Positions 1 through 5,616 of a stretch of DNA of 7,941 bases are shown in pieces. The notes below the pieces were generated by a model that saw only the letters and a program-made list of their open reading frames with translations, ran no database searches and was not told where the DNA came from. Source of the stretch: Cellulomonas sp. (GTDB lineage Bacteria; Actinomycetota; Actinomycetes; Actinomycetales; Cellulomonadaceae). The stretch lies in the NCBI GenBank assembly GCA_027451305.1, contig DAIDJQ010000089.1, positions 1-7,941 on the forward strand. The letters are read 5' to 3'. Both the position numbers and the translations under genes were made by a program. Each line of letters opens with the position of its first letter. Within the stretch, counting starts at the first letter, position 1.

Positions 1-535
<535 letters not shown>

Positions 536-549
<14 letters not shown>

Positions 550-567
550 TTCGGGGCGGCCCCCACC
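536..567 (+). terminator. Strong hairpin with TTCG tetraloop (second copy)
   Basis: Bases 536-549 pair with 554-567 around the loop TTCG (550-553). This gives 14 pairs with one G-U wobble and no bulge. The loop is closed by C-G, the context in which UUCG loops are exceptionally stable in RNA. No T tract follows. It sits between ilvC and the ASCH gene, 35 bases before the ASCH start codon, so it would separate the two transcripts. It contains the second copy of the repeat at 517-549. Confidence 0.65.
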
Positions 568-590
568 GCGCACGTCCGGGGCGAGGCGGC

Positions 591-596
591 CACGAT
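591..596 (+). promoter_or_regulatory. Possible -10 element of the ASCH gene (leaderless)
   Basis: CACGAT, weakly TANNNT-like, lies six bases before the ATG at 603. This matches the spacing of the better TAGNGT motifs before leuB and lplA. No convincing Shine-Dalgarno sequence or -35 box is present. Confidence 0.3.
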
Positions 597-602
597 GGCC
601 TC

Positions 603-1214
603 ATGACGGACGAGCAGCTGGTGCCGGGTTCGGGCGAGTCGGGCGTGCCGGGCGACGTCGACGGGGACGGGCTCTCCGACGTGCCCGCGGTCGGCGGGGA
701 CGTGCAGGAGGACGACGCCCTGGTGGCGTTCTGGCAGGCCGCCCAGGCGCACCTGGGCCTCGGCCGGATGGACGTGGTCATGGGGCCGGGCGGTCGCGAG
801 CTGGTCGCGCCGCCGACGTGGTCCTTCGGGGACAGCCCCCAGCTCGCGGACGAGCTGTTGGCGCTGGTGCTGGCGGGACGCAAGACGGCGACGGCCGGCG
901 CCGTGCGCGACTACGAGGCCGCGGGCGAGGCGCTGCCGCAGGTGGGAGACCTGTCGGTGGTGCGGGACGGCTCCGGGACGCCACGGGTGGTGCTCCGGAC
1001 CACGCAGGTCGACGTGGTGCCGTTCGACGAGGTCGGCGCCGAGCACGCGGCGCTCGAGGGGGAGGGTGACGGCTCGCTGGAGTCGTGGCGCCGCAACCAC
1101 GAAGCGGTGTGGCGCCGTAGGCTCGGCGCCGAGCAGCTCGACCCGCGGATGCCGATGGTGCTCGAGCGCTTCGAAGTCGTCTACCCCACCGAGGGCCCGA
1201 CGCCGGCGGAGTGA
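603..1214 (+). CDS. ASCH-domain protein (YhfF/DUF984-like)
   Basis: This encodes 203 residues. The first ~40 residues are acidic, Gly/Asp-rich and probably disordered. From about residue 44 the sequence is typical of actinobacterial ASCH proteins: [18 protein letters not shown], then [56 protein letters not shown], and the closing [26 protein letters not shown] domains form a PUA-like beta-barrel thought to bind RNA or nucleotides. The related E. coli YqfB is an N4-acetylcytidine amidohydrolase using Lys21, Thr24 and Glu74; here K94 and T97 have the same Lys-Thr spacing, but this protein belongs to a different ASCH branch and its activity is unknown. ATG 603 is chosen because the frame upstream runs through hairpins and because a -10-like motif sits six bases before it. 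It lies between ilvC and leuB with no obvious pathway link. Confidence 0.85.
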   Translation: MTDEQLVPGSGESGVPGDVDGDGLSDVPAVGGDVQEDDALVAFWQAAQAHLGLGRMDVVMGPGGRELVAPPTWSFGDSPQLADELLALVLAGRKTATAGAVRDYEAAGEALPQVGDLSVVRDGSGTPRVVLRTTQVDVVPFDEVGAEHAALEGEGDGSLESWRRNHEAVWRRRLGAEQLDPRMPMVLERFEVVYPTEGPTPAE

Positions 1215-1263
1215 CGCGCGACCACTTGGTGAGACCGGCATCCCGAGGAGTGGGACGGGCCGG

Positions 1264-1269
1264 TAGCGT
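1264..1269 (+). promoter_or_regulatory. -10 element of leuB, leaderless start
   Basis: TAGCGT is followed by seven bases and then the ATG at 1277. This places the likely transcription start on or next to the start codon. There is no purine-rich Shine-Dalgarno sequence at the usual distance, and no clear TTGAC-type -35 box near 1240-1246. Confidence 0.5.
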
Positions 1270-1276
1270 GGCACCC

Positions 1277-2380
1277 ATGTCCGACGCTGCACCGCAGGTG
1301 CCCGCCCTCGCCGACCCGACCGTGATCGACCTGGCGGTGGTGCCCGGTGACGGCATCGGCATCGAGGTCGTCGAGCAGGGGCTGCTCGCGCTCGAGGCCG
1401 CGCTCGGCCCCGACGGGCCGGTGCTGCGCACCACGCAGTTCGACCTCGGCGCACGCCGCTGGCACGCCACGGGCGAGACGCTGACGGACGACGACCTCGC
1501 GGCGATCCGCACCCACGACGCGATCCTGCTCGGCGCCGTCGGCGACCCGACGGTGCCGTCCGGCGTGCTCGAGCGCGGGCTGCTGCTGCGCCTGCGCTTC
1601 GCGCTGGACCACTACGTGAACTTGCGGCCCGGCCGGCTCTACGCGGGCGTGCGGTCGCCGCTCGCCGACCCCGGTGAGATCGACTTCGTCGTGGTGCGCG
1701 AGGGCACCGAGGGGCCCTACGTCGGCAACGGCGGCGCGCTGCGCGCGGGTACCCCGCACGAGGTGGCGACCGAGGTCAGCCTCAACACGGCCTTCGGCGT
1801 GGAGCGGGTGGTGCGCTACGCCTTCTCGGTCGCAGCCGCCCGGCCGCGCAAGAAGCTCACGCTGGTGCACAAGCACAACGTGCTGGTGCACGCCGGCCAC
1901 CTGTGGCGCCGCACCGTGGACGCGGTGAACGCCGAGTTCCCGGACGTGAGCGTGGACTACGCCCACGTCGATGCCGCGACGATCTACCTGGTCACCGACC
2001 CGGGCCGGTTCGACGTGGTGGTGACCGACAACCTGTTCGGTGACATCCTCACCGACCTGGCGGCTGCGATCACCGGCGGGATCGGCCTGGCGGCCTCCGG
2101 GAACGTGAACCCGGACCGGACCTCGCCGAGCATGTTCGAGCCCGTGCACGGCTCGGCACCGGACATCGCCGGTCAGGGCAAGGCGGACCCGACCGCCACG
2201 GTGCTGTCCGTCGCCATGCTGCTGGACCACCTCGGCCTGCAGGAGGCCGCCGCGCGCGTCGAGCGTGCCGTCGCCGCCGACCTGGCCGACCGTTCCGGGC
2301 AGCGGCGAGTACGGTCGACGGCCGAGGTGGGTCAGGACCTCGTCGCCCGCATCGCCGGGTCGACCCCCGGGTCGCACTGA
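1277..2380 (+). CDS. leuB: 3-isopropylmalate dehydrogenase
   Basis: LeuB oxidatively decarboxylates 3-isopropylmalate with NAD+ to 4-methyl-2-oxopentanoate, the third step of leucine synthesis. The 367 residues carry the complete family signature: [12 protein letters not shown] near the N-terminus; [18 protein letters not shown] with the substrate-binding arginines; [16 protein letters not shown]199 in LVHKHNVL, the catalytic lysine region; D251NLFGDILTD260, whose aspartates bind Mg2+; and H291[14 protein letters not shown], the NAD-preferring adenine loop. A short variable tail of about 15 residues precedes the first beta strand. The frame is open back to 1211, but ATG 1277 fits the family N-terminus and has TAGCGT seven bases before it. 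IlvE follows after 66 bases with no strong hairpin, so the two are probably cotranscribed. Because cimA is next, this enzyme may also act on erythro-3-methylmalate in the citramalate route (inference). Confidence 0.96.
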   Translation: MSDAAPQVPALADPTVIDLAVVPGDGIGIEVVEQGLLALEAALGPDGPVLRTTQFDLGARRWHATGETLTDDDLAAIRTHDAILLGAVGDPTVPSGVLERGLLLRLRFALDHYVNLRPGRLYAGVRSPLADPGEIDFVVVREGTEGPYVGNGGALRAGTPHEVATEVSLNTAFGVERVVRYAFSVAAARPRKKLTLVHKHNVLVHAGHLWRRTVDAVNAEFPDVSVDYAHVDAATIYLVTDPGRFDVVVTDNLFGDILTDLAAAITGGIGLAASGNVNPDRTSPSMFEPVHGSAPDIAGQGKADPTATVLSVAMLLDHLGLQEAAARVERAVAADLADRSGQRRVRSTAEVGQDLVARIAGSTPGSH

Positions 2381-2434
2381 GACCCTCCTGCCGCTCCGGC
2401 CGTCGTCACCGGTACCGTCGTCCCCGACCCTGGT

Positions 2435-2440
2435 GAAAGG
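2435..2440 (+). promoter_or_regulatory. Ribosome binding site of ilvE
   Basis: GAAAGG lies six bases before the ATG at 2447. Together with the short gap from leuB, this indicates translation as an internal cistron of a leuB-ilvE transcript. It contrasts with leuB, which has no such site. Confidence 0.7.
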
Positions 2441-2446
2441 CCTGAC

Positions 2447-3544
2447 ATGAGCACGACCAAGCCCGACCTGTTCGAGATCCACCCCAGCGCGCACCCGGTG
2501 CCGGACGCCCAGCGCGAGGCCGCGCTCGCGTCACCGCGGTTCGGCACGGTGTTCACCGACCACATGGCGCGGATCACCTGGTCCGCCGACGCCGGCTGGC
2601 ACGACCGCCGCGTCGAGCCGTACGGCCCGCTGCAGCTGGACCCCGCGACGGCGGTGCTGCACTACGGGCAGGAGATCTTCGAGGGCCTGAAGGCGTACCA
2701 GCACGTCGACGGGTCGGTGTGGACCTTCCGCCCGGAGGCCAACGCAGCGCGTTTCGCCCGCTCCGCCCGGCGCCTCGCGCTGCCCGAGCTGCCGGCCGAC
2801 GACTTCATCGCGGCCATCGAGGCTCTGGTGGGCGTCGACCGCGCCTGGGTGCCGACGGGTGACGAGACGAGCCTGTACCTGCGCCCGTTCATGTACGCCT
2901 CCGAGGCGTTCCTGGGGGTGCGCCCGTCGAGCTCGGTCGAGTTCCTGGTGATTGCCTCCCCGGTCGGCCCGTACTTCGCCAGCGGGGTCAAGCCCGTGTC
3001 GATCTGGGTGGCCCGGGACTACTACCGTGCCGGCCCCGGCGGGACGGGCGCAGCCAAGTGCGGCGGCAACTACGCCGCCAGCCTGCTGCCGCAGCAGGAG
3101 GCCTACGGCAAGGGCTTCGACCAGGTCTGCTTCCTCGACGCGGTCACGGGGACCCAGCTGGAGGAGCTCGGCGGGATGAACGTCATGGTGGTGCACGCGG
3201 ACGGTCGCGTGACCACGCCGCCGCTGACCGGCTCGATCCTGGAGGGCGTCACCCGCAGCTCGATCCTGCAGCTGCTCGGGGAGGCGGGCCACCAGGTGTC
3301 CGAGGAGACCGTCCTGCTCTCCGACCTCGCCGCCGGCATCGCGGACGGGTCGGTCACCGAGGTGTTCGCGTGCGGCACCGCCGCCGTCATGACCCCGATC
3401 GGGCGACTGGCCTCGGACGACTTCGACCTGACCGTCGGCGACGGCAGCGCCGGGCCGGTCACCATGGCGATCCGTCAGCAGCTGACGGACGTGCAGTACG
3501 GGCGGGCCGCCGACCGGCACGGCTGGTTGCGCCGGATCGTCTGA
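2447..3544 (+). CDS. ilvE: Branched-chain amino acid aminotransferase
   Basis: IlvE is a fold-type IV PLP enzyme that transfers an amino group from glutamate to the 2-oxo acids of Val, Leu and Ile, the last step of all three pathways. The 365 residues match the long actinobacterial/eukaryotic-type class: an N-terminal FGTVFTDHMARITW segment, YGQEIFEGLKAYQ, LYLRPFMYASEAFLGV, then GGTGAAKCGGNYAASL with K204 as the Schiff-base lysine, LEELGGMNVMVV with conserved E240, and C309GTAAVMTP, the cofactor phosphate-binding loop. The protein is full length with no missing key residue. ATG 2447 is supported by a GAAAGG site six bases upstream. It is probably the second cistron after leuB, and a bulged GC hairpin follows the stop. 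The specificity (Ile/Leu/Val over D-amino acids or aminodeoxychorismate) follows from the complete BCAT signature and from the leuB and cimA neighbours. Confidence 0.96.
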   Translation: MSTTKPDLFEIHPSAHPVPDAQREAALASPRFGTVFTDHMARITWSADAGWHDRRVEPYGPLQLDPATAVLHYGQEIFEGLKAYQHVDGSVWTFRPEANAARFARSARRLALPELPADDFIAAIEALVGVDRAWVPTGDETSLYLRPFMYASEAFLGVRPSSSVEFLVIASPVGPYFASGVKPVSIWVARDYYRAGPGGTGAAKCGGNYAASLLPQQEAYGKGFDQVCFLDAVTGTQLEELGGMNVMVVHADGRVTTPPLTGSILEGVTRSSILQLLGEAGHQVSEETVLLSDLAAGIADGSVTEVFACGTAAVMTPIGRLASDDFDLTVGDGSAGPVTMAIRQQLTDVQYGRAADRHGWLRRIV

Positions 3545-3554
3545 CGTCGTCAGC

Positions 3555-3592
3555 GGGCCCGCCGCCGGCCGCGCGTCGGCGGCGCGGGTCCC
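3555..3592 (+). terminator. Bulged GC hairpin after ilvE
   Basis: GCCGCCG (3561-3567) pairs perfectly with CGGCGGC (3577-3583). The stem continues as 3558-3560 with 3586-3588 and 3555-3557 with 3590-3592, interrupted by small bulges. It begins ten bases after the ilvE stop and has no T tract. It is likely the terminator or 3'-end stabiliser of the leuB-ilvE message. Its loop side contains GCGCGTCGGC (3571-3580), which recurs in the cimA attenuator. Confidence 0.5.
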
Positions 3593-3613
3593 GTCGACCC
3601 CCGTCGCCGCTCG

Positions 3614-3653
3614 CCGTGGACGGCACTGCCGACGCGCAACGTGCCGTCCACGG
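3614..3653 (+). repeat. Perfect 13-base inverted repeat upstream of the cimA leader
   Basis: CCGTGGACGGCAC (3614-3626) and its exact reverse complement (3641-3653) flank a 14-base loop. The loop contains GCCGACGCGC (3628-3637), identical to the right arm of the cimA leader hairpin. The element lies 70 bases after ilvE and about 46 bases before the predicted leader start. It could be a second ilvE terminator hairpin or a DNA operator. A related GTCCAC recurs at 3666-3671. Confidence 0.7.
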
Positions 3654-3687
3654 AGCGGACGGGGTGTCCACCGAACGTGACGTGTGC

Positions 3688-3693
3688 CACCAT
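3688..3693 (+). promoter_or_regulatory. Possible -10 element of the cimA leader transcript
   Basis: CACCAT lies six bases before GTG 3700, the same spacing as at lplA and the ASCH gene. A very weak -35 candidate (TGTCCA, 3665-3670) sits 17 bases upstream. If correct, the transcript starts on the first codon of the leader peptide. Confidence 0.35.
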
Positions 3694-3699
3694 GAGCCC

Positions 3700-3729
3700 G
3701 TGACTCGGTCCCACCTGATCATTGGCTAG
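3700..3729 (+). CDS. cimA leader peptide with Leu-Ile-Ile codons
   Basis: The codons GTG ACT CGG TCC CAC CTG ATC ATT GGC TAG read M-T-R-S-H-L-I-I-G-stop, nine residues. The CTG-ATC-ATT run lies just before the stop, and the stop's last base is the first base of a perfect 10-bp hairpin. A terminator with a T tract follows, then cimA. This is the layout of a ribosome-mediated attenuator whose control codons are isoleucine, fitting an enzyme that feeds isoleucine synthesis. The start is inferred from a -10-like CACCAT six bases upstream. An in-frame GTG at 3682 would give a 15-residue form ending identically. The run of control codons is short (two Ile, one Leu), which is the main weakness. Confidence 0.6.
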   Translation: MTRSHLIIG

Positions 3730-3758
3730 CGCGTCGGCACCCACCCCCGCCGACGCGC
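3729..3758 (+). promoter_or_regulatory. Leader hairpin A:B of the cimA attenuator
   Basis: GCGCGTCGGC (3729-3738) is the exact reverse complement of GCCGACGCGC (3749-3758), with loop ACCCACCCCC. Arm A starts on the final base of the leader-peptide stop, so a ribosome stalled on the Ile codons (3718-3723) would cover part of it. Arm B and the loop (3745-3753, CCCCGCCGA with one bulged G) can instead pair with TCGGGGGG (3772-3779), the right side of the terminator. A:B therefore behaves like a switch hairpin. The alternative pairing was found by eye and no folding energies were computed. Confidence 0.65.
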
Positions 3759-3759
3759 A

Positions 3760-3786
3760 GACCTCCCGACCTCGGGGGGTCTTTTT
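3760..3786 (+). terminator. Intrinsic terminator (attenuator) upstream of cimA
   Basis: GACCTCCCG (3760-3768) pairs with CGGGGGGTC (3773-3781) through nine pairs, one of them T-G, around an ACCT loop, followed directly by TTTTT and then GTTGT. It is the only classical hairpin-plus-T-tract terminator in the window. It stands 110 bases before the cimA start codon and 30 bases after the leader-peptide stop, so it would cut off cimA transcription unless an alternative fold prevents it. Confidence 0.85.
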
Positions 3787-3817
3787 GTTGTCCAGCCGAC
3801 ATACGCGGTCACGTCGG

Positions 3818-3859
3818 GCACCACCCCCGCCCGCGCGGCCGCACCACCCGGCACCACCC
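3818..3859 (+). repeat. C-rich spacer with three GCACCACCC repeats before cimA
   Basis: GCACCACCC occurs at 3818-3826, 3841-3849 and 3851-3859 in the untranslated stretch between the attenuator and the cimA ribosome binding site. Parts of the stretch are rich in C relative to G and likely unstructured. A Rho-loading role or a spacer keeping the ribosome binding site open are both possible. No gene is seen here. Confidence 0.45.
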
Positions 3860-3884
3860 ATGGCCGGTCCCGCACCGCACGAGC

Positions 3885-3890
3885 AGGAGA
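3885..3890 (+). promoter_or_regulatory. Ribosome binding site of cimA
   Basis: AGGAGA lies six bases before the GTG at 3897 and decides the start. cimA thus has a conventional leadered start, consistent with an attenuated 5' untranslated region. Confidence 0.8.
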
Positions 3891-3896
3891 GCCCAC

Positions 3897-5501
3897 GTGA
3901 GCACTGCCTTCCAGGTGTACGACACCACGTTGCGCGACGGCGCCCAGCAGGAGGGCATCGCGCTCTCGGTGGCAGACAAGCTCGCCATCGTCCCGCTGCT
4001 CGAAGAGCTCGGCGTCGGCTACATCGAGGGCGGTTGGCCGGGCGCGGTGCCGAAGGACACCGAGTTCTTCAAGCGTGCGGCCAAGGAGCTGGACCTGCGG
4101 CACGCGGTGCTCGCGGCGTTCGGGGCCACGAGGCGGGCCGACGGGCGGGCGGCCGACGACCCGCAGGTCCGCGCGCTGGTGGACGCCGAGACTCCGATGG
4201 TGACGCTCGTCGCGAAGAGCGACGTCCGGCACGTGGAGCGCGCGCTGCGGACCACGCCGGCCGAGGGCCTCGCGATGATCTCCGACACCGTGCGGTTCCT
4301 GGTCCGGGAGGGCCGGCGCGTGGTGGTGGACGCCGAGCACCTGTTCGACGGGTACCGGTTCGACCCCGGCTACGCCACGTCCGCCGTGCTGGCGGCCTTC
4401 GAGGCGGGTGCCGAGGTGGTGGCGCTGTGCGACACCAACGGCGGGATGCTGCCGGCCTGGGTCACGACGGTCGTCTCCGAGCTGCGCGAGGCGGTGGGCC
4501 CCGGCGGCATCCTCGGGATGCACGCGCACAACGACTCCGGGTGCGCGGTGGCCAACACGCTCGCCGCCGTGGAGGCCGGCTGCGCCCACGTGCAGGGGAC
4601 CGTCAACGGCTACGGCGAGCGCACCGGCAACGCCGACCTGCTGACGGTGGTGGCCGACCTGGAGCTCAAGCTCGGCCGGCCGGTGCTGACGCCCGTGGAG
4701 GGCGGTGGGCTGCGTGAGCTGACCCGCATCGCGCACGCCATCAGCGAGATCACCAACATCTCGCCGTTCGCGCGGTCGCCCTACGTCGGCGCCAGCGCGT
4801 TCGCGCACAAGGCGGGGCTGCACGCCTCGGCGATCCGGGTGGACCCGGACCTGTACCAGCACGCCGACCCCGCGGCCGTGGGCAACGACATGCGGATGCT
4901 CGTCTCGGACATGGCCGGCCGGGCGTCGATCGAGCTCAAGGGTCGCGAGCTGGGGTTCGACCTCTCGAACAGCCCGCAGGTGCTGGCCGCCGTGACCAAC
5001 CGGGTCAAGGACGCGGAGGCCAACGGCTACACCTACGAGGCGGCCGACGCGTCGTTCGAGCTGCTGCTGCTCGAGGAGGCGGGCTCGGGACGGCCCGCCT
5101 ACTTCACCGTGGAGTCGTGGCGCACGATCATCGAGCGCCGCGGCGGCCGGGGCACACCTGCGACGGCCGAGGCGACGGTGAAGCTGCTGGCGGGCGGCGA
5201 GCGCATCGTGAGCACGGGTGAGGGCAACGGCCCCGTCGACGCGCTCGACCACGCCCTGCGGCACGCGCTGCTGCGGGTGTACCCGGAGCTCGAGGACTTC
5301 GTGCTCATCGACTTCAAGGTGCGCATCCTGGACTCCCAGCTGGGTACGGACGCGATCACGCGCGTGCTGATCGAGACGACGGACGGCAGCTCGTCGTGGA
5401 GCACGGTCGGCGTGGGGCCGAACCTGATCGAAGCGTCGTGGGAGGCTCTGACCGACTCGGTGATCTGGGGCCTGTACAAGCGGGGCGTGCCCGCGCGCTG
5501 A
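3897..5501 (+). CDS. cimA: (R)-citramalate synthase
   Basis: CimA condenses pyruvate with acetyl-CoA to citramalate, the first step of the threonine-independent route to 2-oxobutyrate and isoleucine. The 534 residues fit the CimA class (about 520-540) rather than LeuA. The TIM-barrel part begins YD9TTLRDGAQQEGIALS, carrying the catalytic Arg13 and metal-binding Asp14. The CimA-typical YIEGGWPGAVPKDTEFF follows, then the metal-binding histidines in H209AHND, and the GYGERTGN loop at 238-245. After a linker, residues from about 395 form the LeuA-type allosteric domain (ATVKLLAGGERIVSTGEGNG, then DFKVRILDSQLGTDA and VGVGPNLIEASWEAL), which in this family senses the end product. GTG 3897 is fixed by an AGGAGA site and by the family N-terminus. 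An isoleucine-type attenuator lies directly upstream. The closest alternative, an isopropylmalate or homocitrate synthase, is unlikely given these motifs. Confidence 0.94.
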   Translation: MSTAFQVYDTTLRDGAQQEGIALSVADKLAIVPLLEELGVGYIEGGWPGAVPKDTEFFKRAAKELDLRHAVLAAFGATRRADGRAADDPQVRALVDAETPMVTLVAKSDVRHVERALRTTPAEGLAMISDTVRFLVREGRRVVVDAEHLFDGYRFDPGYATSAVLAAFEAGAEVVALCDTNGGMLPAWVTTVVSELREAVGPGGILGMHAHNDSGCAVANTLAAVEAGCAHVQGTVNGYGERTGNADLLTVVADLELKLGRPVLTPVEGGGLRELTRIAHAISEITNISPFARSPYVGASAFAHKAGLHASAIRVDPDLYQHADPAAVGNDMRMLVSDMAGRASIELKGRELGFDLSNSPQVLAAVTNRVKDAEANGYTYEAADASFELLLLEEAGSGRPAYFTVESWRTIIERRGGRGTPATAEATVKLLAGGERIVSTGEGNGPVDALDHALRHALLRVYPELEDFVLIDFKVRILDSQLGTDAITRVLIETTDGSSSWSTVGVGPNLIEASWEALTDSVIWGLYKRGVPAR

Positions 5502-5516
5502 GGCGCGGCGCGCCTC
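5500..5516 (+). terminator. Hairpin overlapping the cimA stop codon
   Basis: GAGGCGC (5500-5506) pairs perfectly with GCGCCTC (5510-5516) across a GGC loop; its first two bases are the last two of the TGA stop. An overlapping alternative palindrome CCTCG-T-CGAGG lies at 5513-5523. No T tract follows. It is probably the end of the cimA transcript. Confidence 0.5.
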
Positions 5517-5604
5517 GTCGAGGGGCCCGGGACCGGGGTTCCGGCATCGGCGGGTTCCCGACGGCCGGGCTGCGACGGCCGACGGACCTGAGCTGGTGCG
5601 CACC

Positions 5605-5610
5605 TAGAGT
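5605..5610 (+). promoter_or_regulatory. -10 element of the lipoate ligase gene, leaderless start
   Basis: TAGAGT is followed by six bases (GGCCGG) and then the GTG at 5617. No Shine-Dalgarno sequence fits. No clear -35 box was found. Confidence 0.5.
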
Positions 5611-5616
5611 GGCCGG

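Noticed and set aside
595..606. A three-codon frame (ATG GCC TCA TGA) overlapping the ASCH start
   Set aside because: It is too short to support, lacks a ribosome binding site, and its ATG overlaps the -10-like motif. The ATGA overlap is probably chance.
3692..3703. ATG AGC CCG TGA as an alternative cimA leader peptide
   Set aside because: It has no regulatory codons and ends before the hairpin. The overlapping frame with Leu-Ile-Ile next to the hairpin explains the layout better.
3787..3896. A riboswitch or T-box in the cimA leader
   Set aside because: No T-box sequence or known aptamer core was recognised. The stretch after the terminator is C-rich with little pairing, and the leader-peptide attenuator accounts for the conserved-looking parts.
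3726..5603. A 625-codon open frame antisense to cimA
   Set aside because: In such GC-rich DNA stop codons are rare in the antisense frames. The translation is Arg/His/Gly/Val-rich with no family motifs, while the plus strand encodes a complete CimA.
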